A DNA stretch of 64,000 bases from Mariannaea sp. PMI_226 (lineage: Eukaryota; Ascomycota; Sordariomycetes; Hypocreales; Nectriaceae): the NCBI GenBank assembly GCA_024336345.1, contig JANFOG010000009.1, positions 310,001 to 374,000 of the forward strand, written 5' to 3'. Positions 23,126 through 34,392 of the stretch are shown here, piece by piece (position 1 is the first letter of the stretch; every line of letters begins with the position of its first letter). A model generated the notes under the pieces. That model had not been told where the DNA came from, ran no database searches, and saw only the letters and a program-made list of their open reading frames with translations. A program made the position numbers and the translations under genes.

Positions 23126-24010
23126 CAACGCGGGATTGCAGTGATACGGAATGATACCGAGAGGAAAGAGGAGCAAAGATATCATGGGGCCGCTGTTGAG
23201 CACAACCACCTAATCATGGGTTGTTTTTTGCTTGACTTTCAATTGCCCAATCAATTGAACCATGACGCCTGGTATGACAAGCATGTGAGTGGGATATGTG
23301 ATCCGGAAGATGACAATCCGGTAACGCTAACTGGTCAACAAGAGGTAGCTAATGACGCCATGTAGGCGGAGCTTGCACAGCTTGCAGAGCTTGCAGAGTC
23401 AAATGGAGGGGGGATAAGGAGGGGGGCAGGCGGTCTGGTGAGGAATGTAGTTAGGCTGCTTGCTTGGGTATAGCAGCAACTAGGTACGGAGGGATTGGGA
23501 TTATGGCAGAGCCACGTCAGTGTTTTGGGTTGGTAAGCATTGAGGCTGTGAGAGTGTCATTGAGCGCGGGGTAGATGGCATGGCTGAAATGGAGGGGGAG
23601 GGAGGGACGGGAACTAAGATGGGAATGAATGGGAACGAATAGTAGTATCACCCTCGTAATGGGACATGCCGATGAGCCAATTGTAACAAGAAATGGAGTT
23701 GGGTGAACTCACAAGTCAATAACACAACACTGATAATCAGATTCTCATGAGAAGTGGGAAGCCTTCAACGCGATACAAAAATGACACTGCTGCCCCTAGT
23801 CACTAGACCACGGAGAAGGTGTCCACAAGATAGTCAATCCTTGTTTTTTCTCGTCTCAGCCCCACCCCCAGCTCGCACTTTTATGATACTTGCATCCGGT
23901 ATTTATTTATTTATTTTTAAGAGAAGAGACTTATCATGAACGCGACTACTTCATACCCTAAGTGAAATCTGACTCTGTCTTGATAGAGGCCATTTCCACT
24001 AATATATATA
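23126..24010. other. Intergenic, nothing recognised
   Basis: 885 bp between two minus-strand genes. It contains GGGAGGG-type purine-rich stretches (about 23390-23640) and short direct repeats of CTTGCAGAG-like sequence near 23370-23400. No frame with a recognisable product. Confidence 0.4.
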
Positions 24011-25255
24011 TCACGACTTGCCCATCAACCACATCATCCAATTTCCAACCTCGAACGCCTTTTTCCACATTGTAAACTTAAATCCTGTGCAATGAGCAAT
24101 CCCCATCCTGTTATGTGAAGACTTCAATGTTCTCGCCGCACGTGGAACCGCCAGTTTGTCGTATGCTGATACCGCTTCCTCCAACGTGCTGCTTTGGCAG
24201 AGCTGGGTTGCAAGGTCCCAGCCATCCGTCAATGCCAAATTGGCCCCGTTACCGGCGAATGGACTCACCGCGTGATTGCTATCACCTATGAAGATTACCC
24301 CCAGAGGGACGTCTTCGTGAGAAAAGGGCTGTTTATCACAAGCGGGAAGTGCAACACATGTGCTCGGGTCTGTGGCTGCCATGACTGTTGGAAACGGACC
24401 TCCAAACATATGCCCAATCCGCACTGCCTCTTCCATCAGAGCTGTAGTCTGCTCGGTCGAGTTGGTGTCAAGTCTCGGTCGTGGTTCTTTCTCCTCACGG
24501 CTCAATGACCACACGACACTCATCTTGTCAATGGGTGATATGAAGCATGCCACACCCTCGCCTGAGATGGCGAGACCCCAGCTTCCATCAATCGGCTTGG
24601 GGATGCCCTCGGGAAATCTGCCGATGCCACCAAACTGCATGACGCCCCTATACTTCAGCTCATCTTCAGGTCTTATCGAGGCTCGAATCTTGCTATGTGC
24701 TCCGTCGGCTGCGATCAGCAGGTCGCATTCTTCTGTCGATAACTTGTTGCCATTGCCGTGTGAGAGATGTACCCGAATTCGACCATTGTCCGGCAAACGC
24801 TCAGCAGAAGTGCAAATTGTGTCCCAGACGATGTCAAAGCTGCTTTCACAGGCTTCGAGCAAGATGTCCCTGACATTCTTGCGCGCAATACGAATGCCCG
24901 CAGTAGGAAGCCCGTCATAGGGCTTGAATTTCAAGCTGATGAGGTCGTTGAAGTCCTTATCCCACATGCGAAATGAACGAACGCTGTCAACGCCAGTCAC
25001 TGCGCACTGCAGCGCTTTGTCGAGTAGCCCCAAGTCGCGCATTGCGATAAGTCCGCTATCATTATCCAGGCCATTGAGCGAAAGCGAGTAGCCCTCACGG
25101 CTCCGGCTAAGTTCTCGCGAGTCTCTGTCGTATATAACTAGTTCGGGGAATTTGCATGAGTCGTTCCAATTCTGGCGGAGGGCAGCAACAAAGGCTAAGC
25201 CTGCGAAGCCAGAGCCGGAAACGATAATTTTCTTGCCTTCGAGAAAATGTCCCAT
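24011..25255 (-). CDS. FAD-dependent monooxygenase (aromatic hydroxylase class A)
   Basis: Single exon, 414 aa from the ATG at 25255; the open frame continues upstream only to a TTG. The FAD Rossmann motif is near residues 10-25 (IIVSGSGFAGLAFVAAL). The DG motif (LLIAADGAHSKIRAS) lies in the middle, and the GD motif in the last quarter reads IFIGDSNHAVSPFAGNGANLAL. These three define group A flavoprotein hydroxylases such as salicylate hydroxylase and TetX-type enzymes. The C-terminus is hydrophobic and aromatic (FTMWKKAFEVGNWMMWLM) and may touch a membrane. It should use NAD(P)H and O2 to hydroxylate an aromatic or polycyclic compound. It is divergent from the Zn2Cys6 gene at 26528 across a 1.27-kb promoter, a common enzyme-regulator layout. 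Substrate unknown. Confidence 0.88.
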   Translation of the reverse strand: MGHFLEGKKIIVSGSGFAGLAFVAALRQNWNDSCKFPELVIYDRDSRELSRSREGYSLSLNGLDNDSGLIAMRDLGLLDKALQCAVTGVDSVRSFRMWDKDFNDLISLKFKPYDGLPTAGIRIARKNVRDILLEACESSFDIVWDTICTSAERLPDNGRIRVHLSHGNGNKLSTEECDLLIAADGAHSKIRASIRPEDELKYRGVMQFGGIGRFPEGIPKPIDGSWGLAISGEGVACFISPIDKMSVVWSLSREEKEPRPRLDTNSTEQTTALMEEAVRIGHMFGGPFPTVMAATDPSTCVALPACDKQPFSHEDVPLGVIFIGDSNHAVSPFAGNGANLALTDGWDLATQLCQSSTLEEAVSAYDKLAVPRAARTLKSSHNRMGIAHCTGFKFTMWKKAFEVGNWMMWLMGKS

Positions 25256-26527
25256 CTTTTGCGTTGCCAATTTGGTATGTATGGAGGATGGTGATATGAG
25301 GTAAATTGGTCTAGAGAGTGCACCACCCAAGACAGGAAGAAGAGTGCGCGCTCACGCTCACGTTGGGTGATTGGTATTGAGGAAGGGTGATGTTTCTACT
25401 CCTTTCATCGATCTCTCAACAAGGAATATATACATAATTTCACCTAATGCTGCCTGAAGGGAGATCAAAATGCTTCCTCATTGAAGGCGCTCTACGGAAG
25501 ATCAAGTTGTCCGAAGCCCGAAAGAAAGCCAGAACACGCGGCAGAGACAAACAGACGCTATTCGCGGTGCCGAAGAGTGGGTGGGTCACAGATCGCAGGG
25601 CTTCGTCCCCGTATTCTCGGGTTCGGTGCGAAAACTGTAGCACTGGGTAAGGTAATTAAACCAAAGTACACCGCAAGTGACGCTGAGGACGCGTGGATTG
25701 CTTCTATCCCCAGAAGCTGGAGATTTGCTGCCGCGTCATCAATTCAGGAAGGTTGATGAATTACCTCCTACGTCCTCCACAGATAGTAATGAGGGAAATC
25801 CTGTTGCCTGGTGATCAAGTTTGGGACCATTTCCAATGATCTCTACCACCGACAATTGGAGTTTTCCAATTAGTTCTGTACGGCATGCTGTACCAGAATG
25901 CCTGTCGGGCTTGCCTCATGCTGCTCTGATATCAGCTAGGAGGTATGAGGATGCTGTGTAGTAGTCTTTGCAGATTTTGTTCAATTAACTACAGATTGGC
26001 TTGCCTACGTAAGGCGCAATGCACGTACAGAGTACGAAGTACGGAGTACACAGTAGCGATTATGGAGTAGAAGGGGTCTCCGTATTAGTTATTAGCAGAC
26101 AGCTTCAAATGACTCGTGTACTGGCAGAGCTAGATCGAACTAGCAGATACCCGTCCGATGCGTTCCAAGGTGGCCCAAACCTTCCGCTCCGTTAGCTCAA
26201 CCGTACAAAAAGGCTGGTAGATATAGCCTCAAACAGCTTAGCTAATTCATGGCCTCGCCCTTGCAAGATGAGCTTTCTTTTTCGTCATAAACCCATACGT
26301 ATCTTGTGCTTAGGTAGGGTCGCACAAACTGCATAAGTGATGTGAAGTGGCGGGGAAGTTTCATGGCCGGTTGGATTATCTTTGGGGGGACTAGTCGGTC
26401 ACGTGTTGGTGCTCCCTTCACTCAGCTTGGGCTAAGACATTGGTACCTTGCCCACTGAATCAATGTCGCGCTTCCAATTCCCCCGCAGCCACCACCATCG
26501 CAGCTGAAAGTTGAAGAGATCTTCAAA
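25256..26527. promoter_or_regulatory. Divergent promoter of the monooxygenase and a Zn2Cys6 regulator
   Basis: 1272 bp without a recognised gene. It holds repeated AGTAC units at 26025-26049 (short tandem-like GTAC/GGAGTAC sequence seen often in fungal promoters) and a CACGTG E-box near 26400. Shared regulation of the two flanking genes is inferred from their divergent layout only. Confidence 0.4.
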
Positions 26528-29252
26528 ATGGACGCCAACGTCTTTTCAAACGATTCCCCTTCCAAAGATGGAGGCTCTATTCGGCCTGCGTGTAGTGAGT
26601 GTCAACGTCGAAAGCAAAAGGTTAGCCCCACGCCCCCCCTCCCCACCGTTTCCTCTCATACCGCACCCCCGATCCCGATAATTTTCGGGCCATAGCTTAC
26701 ATATGCCTTAGTGCAACCGGGAATGGCCTTGCAATCATTGTCAGAAGCGAAAAGTTGCAGACAAATGCCACTATGGTCCCGATACGGATCAAACCAAAGC
26801 CGCCAGCTCTTGGACGCCGTCGACCGAAGTTAAGAGGAAGCGAGAGGCCGAGAGCGACGCTGCTCAAGACGACTGGGATGCCACGGCGGACCTGGAGGCG
26901 ATTGGCTATACAGCCTCTCATCTTCTCTCCAACTTGAAGATCGAGGTAAGACCCCTCCCTAGCGCATCGGGGCAGATCCCCCGTCTGCTCGTGCCTTTTT
27001 GGCATGGGTATGGTACAGGTATGATATTAAGCCGTTGACAGTCCAACGGCACTGCACCCGAACAGTACCGGATGCATGTTAGCGAGAGCCCTCATTTACA
27101 GAGAGCTCTCCAGATCCTGCCAGCAAGACAATACATTGGTACGTCCACGTTGCACTGGCCAAGCCTGGCCGCAATCTTCACTTGCTAACCAACCCCGGCA
27201 AAATACAGATTCCCTTGTCCAAAACTTCCTTGAAGATGTCAACTATTACTACTACATCATTTACCCCTCCAACTTCATCAAAGAATATGCCACATGGTGG
27301 AGAGAGCGGGACAACGACCAGCCCTTGGGGTTTCAATGGACCTGTCTTCTCATTATGGTTTGTGCCTGTTCCGTGCAGCACACTAATTCGGAACTGGCCG
27401 CAAGACTCAGGTCTGATCTTGGCTTCACAACCAAGCAGCTGACGAACCAGTATCATGATGCTGCTCGTGAACTTCACAGCGCGATTCCCGTCGGGCACAG
27501 CCACATCTTCAGCGTTCAGTACCTTTTGCATTCATGCTACTGGTTCAAAGCCGAGGCTCGTTTCGTTGAGTGCTGGCAGATACTTGGCGCTACAGTCCGA
27601 GAGGCTCAAGCCCTGGGTTAGTTGCCTATTCATTGCTAGAGTCATTGAGCGGCTTAGCTAATATGAATCCCAGATTTGCATAAGGAATCCACCAAGCGCA
27701 TTTCCGAGTTTGAGCGTGAGATGCGTCGACGGCTTTGGTGCATTGTTGATTCTTGGGACTGGTAAGTAGCTCATACGCCTCATTCAAGGCCTTGCCCTTT
27801 CTTTTGTTCCTCTTTCTATTTGAGGGGAATTCTTGCTGACATCAATATTTCAGGCTTGTCTCTTGTCTACTTGCCAGGCCCATGCTTGTGGACAGGGCTG
27901 ACAGTACTGTGGCGCTTCCAACCCTGACAATTGAGGATTTTCCGGTCTCTCCCCTGCTACATTTAAAGCTCCAGTCCGAGCTAGTCGGCATTATTTTTAA
28001 GCGTTTCGGTCCACCGAGAATTCTCACGGACCATGCTGAGATTCTCGAATACCAGCAGATCCTGGAAGATTTTATGAAGACCTTCCCACCTGCGTATGGG
28101 TTTGAGAACACGGATACTCGGCCTGAGCAGCAATACCCATGGATTGCCTTGCATCGGCATTACATGCACACATGTACTCTCTCAATCACCCTTGGCCCAT
28201 TCAGGCCATTCATGGCAAAGCAAATGTCGAAAGCGACACCGCCCCTTGAGCTTCAGTTCCGACGTGACGGAATCGACTATGCTCTGCGACTGATGAACTC
28301 TGTCCATGCCTTTTTTGAATGGGTGTGGGCCAGAGACAGTACATTCCACTTTGTTCCCTTCTGTATTTTTGATACGGCAGCTCTACTCTGCTCCGCTCTT
28401 CTTCACGACGAAGACGGTACTATTCCCCAGCGCAATAGGATTGTCGCCTCGGTTGATCTTGCACTTAGCACTCTGAAGCGGCTGCGCACAGCTACCGAGA
28501 CAGCCAAGAAGCCTTATGATGTTCTTCGGCGCCTTGTACAGCGAGTCTGGAAAACCCTACCGGATAAGACGACTGATGATCAGCGGAAGCGTCCAAGACG
28601 CGACGACCAGGATCAGTTCCTCCCAGCTATCCCCTCCGGCTCCGGGGCGCCGTACAATCCGGCGAATAATATTTCAGTGCCAGCCCCATCTGCGGAGATG
28701 TACACCAACATCCCACTGCCCCATCCAACCATGGCGGTGGAAACTTGCGCTGGTTGTGCATCATGTACGGCAGTGGCTCAGCCCGTGCCTGTGCAGGCCC
28801 CCGAACCGCCTCCCCTCGCGGTAACCAGTGCCGGCGAAGCTTACGTCTTACCATCTACTCTAGCCTATGAAGCATTCGCCCCATGGCCTCAGGCCAACCA
28901 GCCAGTTCTCGGCCCCATGCCTTCCAATGGTGTTATGAATATGCCCCCACCTGCTCACCCCTCCGTAGTCGAGACGATGCCTCTCAATGGCGCAATCAAT
29001 GGCAACTCTCCCAATGACCTGTCATGCATCGGGCCTGTCAGTCTTGAGAGAGCTGTCAGTTGGTCAGCTGGCGAAATGGGCAACATGGCGATGAACATAC
29101 AGCAGCAACATCTGCGACAGCAGCAAGAAGTCGTTGAAGATCTCCAGAACGTGGATGGTCGCATCCTCTCAGAGGCAGAACTTGGTGATCTTGCGGATTT
29201 GTGGAACTGGCAAAGCTTAGATCTGGGATACGATGTTAACCCAATCCTTTGA
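26528..29252 (+). CDS. Large Zn2Cys6 transcription factor
   Basis: Six exons: 26528-26620, 26712-26945, 27042-27138, 27209-27616, 27674-27761, 27854-29252 (772 aa). The zinc cluster has Cys at residues 22, 25, 32, 38, 41 and 50, with an unusually long final spacing (NHCQKRKVADKCHYG); the first intron falls immediately before its third Cys. The GYTASHLLSNLKIE element and LQRALQILPARQYIDSLVQNFL open the regulatory part. HSCYWFKAEARFVECWQILG and EREMRRRLWCIVDSWDW form the fungal_trans region. The last 250 residues are Pro/Asn/Met-rich and end in an acidic WNWQSLDLGYDVNPIL tail, a likely activation domain. The gene is divergent from the flavin monooxygenase and ends the 13-29 kb metabolic block. 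Exon junctions all keep frame and use GT-AG. Confidence 0.88.
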
Positions 29253-30944
29253 AATACCAACGAATAACGCGCCAACGTTCTTTTATAGTCCTGGACATAT
29301 TCCGGGATTAGAGGAAATGTTCCTCATGACTTGCAATATTTTTTGTCTGAATTCCCACCCCTTTTCTTATACTGTTGCAATTTTTTTAAATCTTTTTTTT
29401 TTTGCTTTACCAAGCCGGTCCTTACCACTTTTTCTATCTGAAGGTAGCTTTTGTTTGGTTTTTCCGGTATATCTGCCTGAATGGAATTTTTCATGGGTTT
29501 TGATCAACATTCATTTGCCAATATAATGCTGTTATGAAGGACCAAATCGTTGTGGTTATCTCAATTCTCTTACCTTCTTATTGTTATGGTTAGGTCTGCA
29601 TAGGTCAAGGTTATGAACTGAAGAATGGACTGGATGGCTTGAAAGAGAACAGTGGTCGAATAACAGTTGAAGACTTCCTCTTTCTGAATCTTAGCTATGT
29701 TGAGTGAGTTTTGCTCGTCTGGGTCTGGTGGAGATTACGGAGGCTATGGATAACGAAAGCAGCTAAAAGATTGTTTTGTTGGAGTTGCTCGGATCTTTAC
29801 ACAACACCATTCTCATTTCCCACCTGATCTTTTCAAAAGTCTAGTAGTTTTATATACTTGACAAGGTCTCTCGAAATGGAAGTTGCGTTTTAGAAACAAT
29901 GGGCCTTGATATGCGTGATATTTGTAAACATTCTTCTCTCTCCATAGTAGAACAGAACCCGACATCATCGAGCTGCATTATTCAGCATATGCGATAGGTT
30001 TTCGCATTATTTAATCTATCCCATGTGAAAAATATCTTGAATCTCGATGACCATATCAGGCATGCAAACATACTTCGCTAACATTAAAAACTAATCTAAG
30101 CTACGAGTTTGAGGTAAACTCCCAACTATCAACAAATTCTGTTTGTTTTAGACGCAATTATGATTAATGTGTTACAATACTCGGGTTTGAATTTGAACCA
30201 AATTATCTATACTATGTTTCAAACGATCTCAAGACTCTGGTAAATTTGATGTTGAGACGCCGTTTAGGGTTGGAAACCGAACTACATGCACAACAGAAAA
30301 CTGTTACCCTTCAAATCTTTCTGAGTTTCGAAATCTCTGGATTGGACGATACCCCCATCAGGGGACCCGTTCCCGATGTTCTTGTTACTCCTGCGTAGCA
30401 CAGAAGAGCAGAGCCACAGCAAGAGCAACAGGAGGATGAAAACAAGTACAAGAAAAGCGCCAGACTCCGACCGCCTAGGTTTACACAGGTCACCCGAGGC
30501 GCCGCCGACAGCTAGTTGTACGAAGCCAAAATATGGCAGGGGGTGACAATAATAATACGACGAGCCACCAAACAGAAGAGGCGTCAGTCCTCGGGCGTCA
30601 AAGGCGGTCGGGGATCAAGGAGCAAGTAATTTCGTTGTCTGAAGTGTTTTCACCAACGAACGTAATTCTAGGAAGCCCTGCTTAAAGCATCGCACGCGTC
30701 AACACGATGGTCAGGCTCGTTTGATAGGCCTCGTTCAAGGTGGGCTGTACTTAAACAATGGCACAAGAACGCCGGATACAGAAGCATATCACCCTCATAT
30801 AGTTCAAAACAAGTCAACACGATTCTGCGTTGTAGAATTGCTGGTCCTGTGAAACTGTACTTGCTAATATCAATTCAATACCAAGTACAGTATAATATAC
30901 CGATTCAAGGCAAAATTCGCTCAACAGCAATTAGCCAATCACAA
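29253..30944. other. AT-rich intergenic, no gene recognised
   Basis: About 1.7 kb downstream of the large regulator. T-rich blocks at 29380-29410 are followed by AT-rich sequence with no frame longer than about 100 codons. No motif, repeat array or mobile-element end recognised. Confidence 0.45.
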
Positions 30945-31033
30945 TCCGGTATGGTGTAGTGGCTAACATTTCGCGCTCTCATTACTGAGAGATTTGTACC
31001 GCGGAGCCCAGGGTTCGATTCCCTGTACCGGAG
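30945..31033 (+). tRNA. tRNA-Glu (anticodon CTC) with 17-nt intron
   Basis: Acceptor stem TCCGGTA pairs with TACCGGA, with discriminator G at 31033. The D-arm is GTGTAGTGGCTAACAT. The anticodon stem TCGCG (30971-30975) pairs with CGCGG (31000-31004), and the loop CTCTCA...C gives anticodon CTC. The T-arm is CCAGGGTTCGATTCCCTG. The 17 bases 30982-30998 interrupt the loop after position 37, the standard eukaryotic tRNA intron site, and contain TGAGAG, which is complementary to the loop bases CTCTCA as expected for pre-tRNA folding. Spliced length is 72 nt plus the added CCA. A T-run at about 31046-31050 can end Pol III transcription. Confidence 0.95.
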
Positions 31034-34000
31034 TTGTCCTTTCTTTTTGCCGTCTTGCCTGCCACTGACCGACGATGAAATATTATTAGAACATACTTTT
31101 TTACACACACTACAAGCACGAGTTCGTACGAATGTGGTCACTTGGCTGCTTGTATATATATTTATAGATGTAGTGGTAAATACGAAGACCGCATTTACCC
31201 AACCGTCCTCGTCCCTCCGCATTCTCTCTCTAGCTTGGCCAACGAAAGAAATGCCTAAGTCAAGACAAACCAAGGTATGAATGAATATCTATGGTTCGTC
31301 TAGTTATTGTGACCAAGCAGTTCCCAGTTGGAAGCCGGGCATTGCTCGTCTTATAATATCCCAATATCATGACCTACAATAAGTCAGGGATTATTAGTCC
31401 AGTAACTGGGCCTCTAATAGTATCTTTGTTGTGAGCTTATATTCTCATCGCATTCAGTATGCTACAACTATTAAAAAGACACTGGGAGAACTGCTATCGC
31501 AAATATAATTGTATGAGTGAAATATGAGATGCTACTTTGGTGGCTATGTGTATCAACCGCGCCAACTTAACAAACTTCTACACCCTTGGCCAGTTCGTCC
31601 TAGCATTCATTGTCCATCTCGGTCTCGTTTTTCACAATATTATGTATGTAAAGAAACTGGAAAGATAGGTAAGTCCGCATAGGTGGCCACCTTTATGGCC
31701 TCGTTGCGAAACGGTACCAGTTCTGTATAAGTCCTAATCGGCCCTCATCGCAATGCATTATTACCTCAGTCACTCCTTTAGTCAACAAACAAAAGAGGTG
31801 TAATTTAGGCCTTTTATATCACCTCTTGCAACTCCGATCTTAATTATAACAATATTAATAAACCACCTTAGAAACCGGAATCCTGGGTTTCAGTGACTTT
31901 TACACAATGTATGAGAAGCTCGGCAGATGTGTGAACCTAACACGATATCTAAAAAACTTGAAATTGCGAATAATGCAGTGGTATTGATAGCAAAATGACT
32001 AAACTATTGAAGTAATATGGAACAGCACATGTGTAGGAGACTGTTTTGATGATCTAACAGACCCTGTGTTCTTCTTTCGGTTTGCCCAGACCGAAACCTT
32101 GCCCAACATCCCTCGATTTTCGTTTTTGCCTTTTGCTCTTCATAACCGCACTCCCATTTTGGCCGATTCATATATCCTTTGACTTGCTCTTCAAATCATG
32201 GTTTCTTGGTTTAATCCAATCTGTGTGATTATCAAGATGAGATGGCTTGGCAAAAAGCTGGCTCTTAAATTTTTTCAATTGAGTATCCCTTCTCACGGAC
32301 TTTTCGAGAACTCTTTTCAAAAGATGCTATACTTGATCCAGAATTAGCCCATTTCGAACGAAATCAGATCGTCATTAACGCCAAACGTGATCTGCCCTCC
32401 ATTGTCAATGTGCTTGTTACCTCGGGAGTTCCGGACACCTCCTTCTCCGGTGAGCGTGGTTCAAGTGAAGAATTCGTAGCCTGATGCTCTTCGGTTCATT
32501 TACCAACCTCAAACTCTTCAGATATTTTGGACTCTTTAGTGCTTTGGCAGGTCTGTTTCATCTTCTGACGGTTTTAATGAACACTAAGTCTCTAAACTTG
32601 AATTGGACATTTGCTAGGGCATACTTGTTGCTTACTTATAATGAAGATTCTCCAGGTTTGCAACGACGTTTTCTCAGTCTGGAAATAATATTCCAGCGCT
32701 ACCTCTCCAGTAATGGCCTTCTTGTCTATCTGAGAAGTATCCCAATCGTTGGTGCTCAAGCTGGAGTCTGGATGACTTACCCTAGACTCTATGTTATTAC
32801 AATGACTTCTGAGGAAGGTGATAGCGACATCGCCAATTCTTTGTTACATGAGTGAAAACTCAATATTATGACGGTAGATGGATGGGAGGACGCATTATAT
32901 TCGCTTCATACATGATGTGAGTGTCAAGAAGCTGGACACCTGGTCAAAAGAATATTCTGAGAGGATAGAAGCAGATGGGTGAACGAAAGGCAACAAAGCT
33001 AATACAAGAGGGAGGCCAGAGTATTCAAACGTCACTAGAAATTCCATTTGCCAAACACTTGAAAGCTCATCTAATAAAATAAATGTGTGGAAAACGGAGC
33101 CGCGAGAAGGATAGTTACCATCGCCATACGCTTGAGCATACTCTTCAAGGAGCCGCCTCTTTCAGTCCGTGCTGGTCAACCATATGGCACCTAGGCGCCA
33201 ACAGCTCTTTCAGGCACTTTGTGAAGGGCATACGATAAAAAAGATGAGACTGAGTGCACTCCTTGGCCCAAACTCAGCATCAGATCGACGTAAGGCGGTA
33301 CCAGCTGGCTCTGAAATGAATTTAGGAATTGGTAAGCTGGAGTCGGATTTTGGAGCGTATTGGTATCCTGGGACTAAAGTCACCCGAAAGGTGACCTACC
33401 GCGCCTTAGATTGCTTTACACATTGCATTGACAGCCCCCGAGTTTGACCTTATCTTGCTTCGAGACGTAATCCTTGTGTCTACAATCCTGCCTTGTTCAA
33501 TGCTATCAACATTAGCGCTATTGCCACCCCCATCGCCGACCCGGTCAGATGAAGCTAGGCAGGCAGAATCCTCATATGATGGCCCGCGAACCACCTTCGG
33601 CAGCATCCAACTATATACGCACCTAGCGGTGAGGGTCACAAAAAAATTACATCTAGTATATAGATTTCACATCTTTGCCATTTCCTTGCGTTATACTATA
33701 ATATGCCATCTGTGCCTTGGCAATCCACTCCACACTGCCTCGAGCCCTAGTCGAGGGCGTACATGGTATAGGTAGGATATTGACTTACCTGAGGTAGCAC
33801 AATCCTCTGGCTTCATGAAGCTGGCCCCCAAATGCAAAGCTAGACTTGAGCAAAAGCAGCCAGCTCGCTAAAATCATTTTCAAGCTGTAAAAGGATCGCC
33901 TAACGATCCAGTTATTCAAGCAAAAACTCCCTGGGGTGCAACGCACCCAATAGGCCAGGTTCGTTCACACCCCTCCAGCGCCACCAGACGCACGTCTTAG

Positions 34001-34392
34001 CGCTATGGCTAGCTGAGTGTTGGTATATGCATTGTAACAAGAGACGGATCACCTGATCCGTTCCGAGTGACTTTGTAGTACAAGGGCGGAGTTGAATTCA
34101 GTTGAGAGGCTTAGCACTGCGTGCTGGCTGGCTCGAAAGTGATTTTACATTTCAGGTCAGGAGCGGGGGCTGCATGTCTCTGAGGCTCTCTTGGAAGACG
34201 AGGCTTAACACAGAGGCAGCTTGTGTGCCTGGTTAGGCGGACCTCTGACATTCGCTGACATACTCAAAACCTGCAACTCTTTGGAAATAATCGTCTGCGT
34301 TACATCGACTTTTCGTTCGACCTTGTTAATGCTAGCCATCTACACCGGAACTTCGGTTCTCTATGGCCGTTCCGGTTGCCGTCCGTGGATGA
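31034..34392. other. Gene-poor AT-rich stretch with possible gene relics
   Basis: 3.4 kb between the tRNA and the 725-aa gene. Most of it is AT-rich with no recognisable coding. Protein-like but short frames sit at 32281-32484 and 32484-32855 (listed separately). Frames at 33169-33775 and 34221-34460 show no motif. The frame at 34221-34460 overlaps the start of the following gene in another register. Confidence 0.4.
32281..32855 (+). pseudogene. Possible degraded protein-coding relic
   Basis: The plus frame from 32281 reads like real protein (YPFSRTFRELFSKDAILDPE, then a segment with DLPSIVNVLVTSG) up to a stop at 32482-32484; directly upstream the frame is closed by a stop. A second frame follows immediately (32484-32855, 123 codons) in another register with hydrophobic, ordered-looking sequence. 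The two adjoining frames without a good start suggest a broken gene. I do not recognise a family, and chance frames are a real alternative. Confidence 0.2.

Noticed and set aside
25256..25330. Extension of the flavin monooxygenase to MGGALSRP
   Set aside because: The upstream start is TTG; the ATG at 25255 lies just before the FAD-binding strand, as usual for the family.
13102..29252. A classical secondary-metabolite cluster
   Set aside because: No polyketide synthase, peptide synthetase, terpene or prenyl synthase motif was found anywhere in the window.
30905..31273. Minus-strand open frame of 122 codons
   Set aside because: It runs antisense through the tRNA-Glu gene; the RESNPG-like segment is simply the reverse reading of the T-arm, a well-known false protein.
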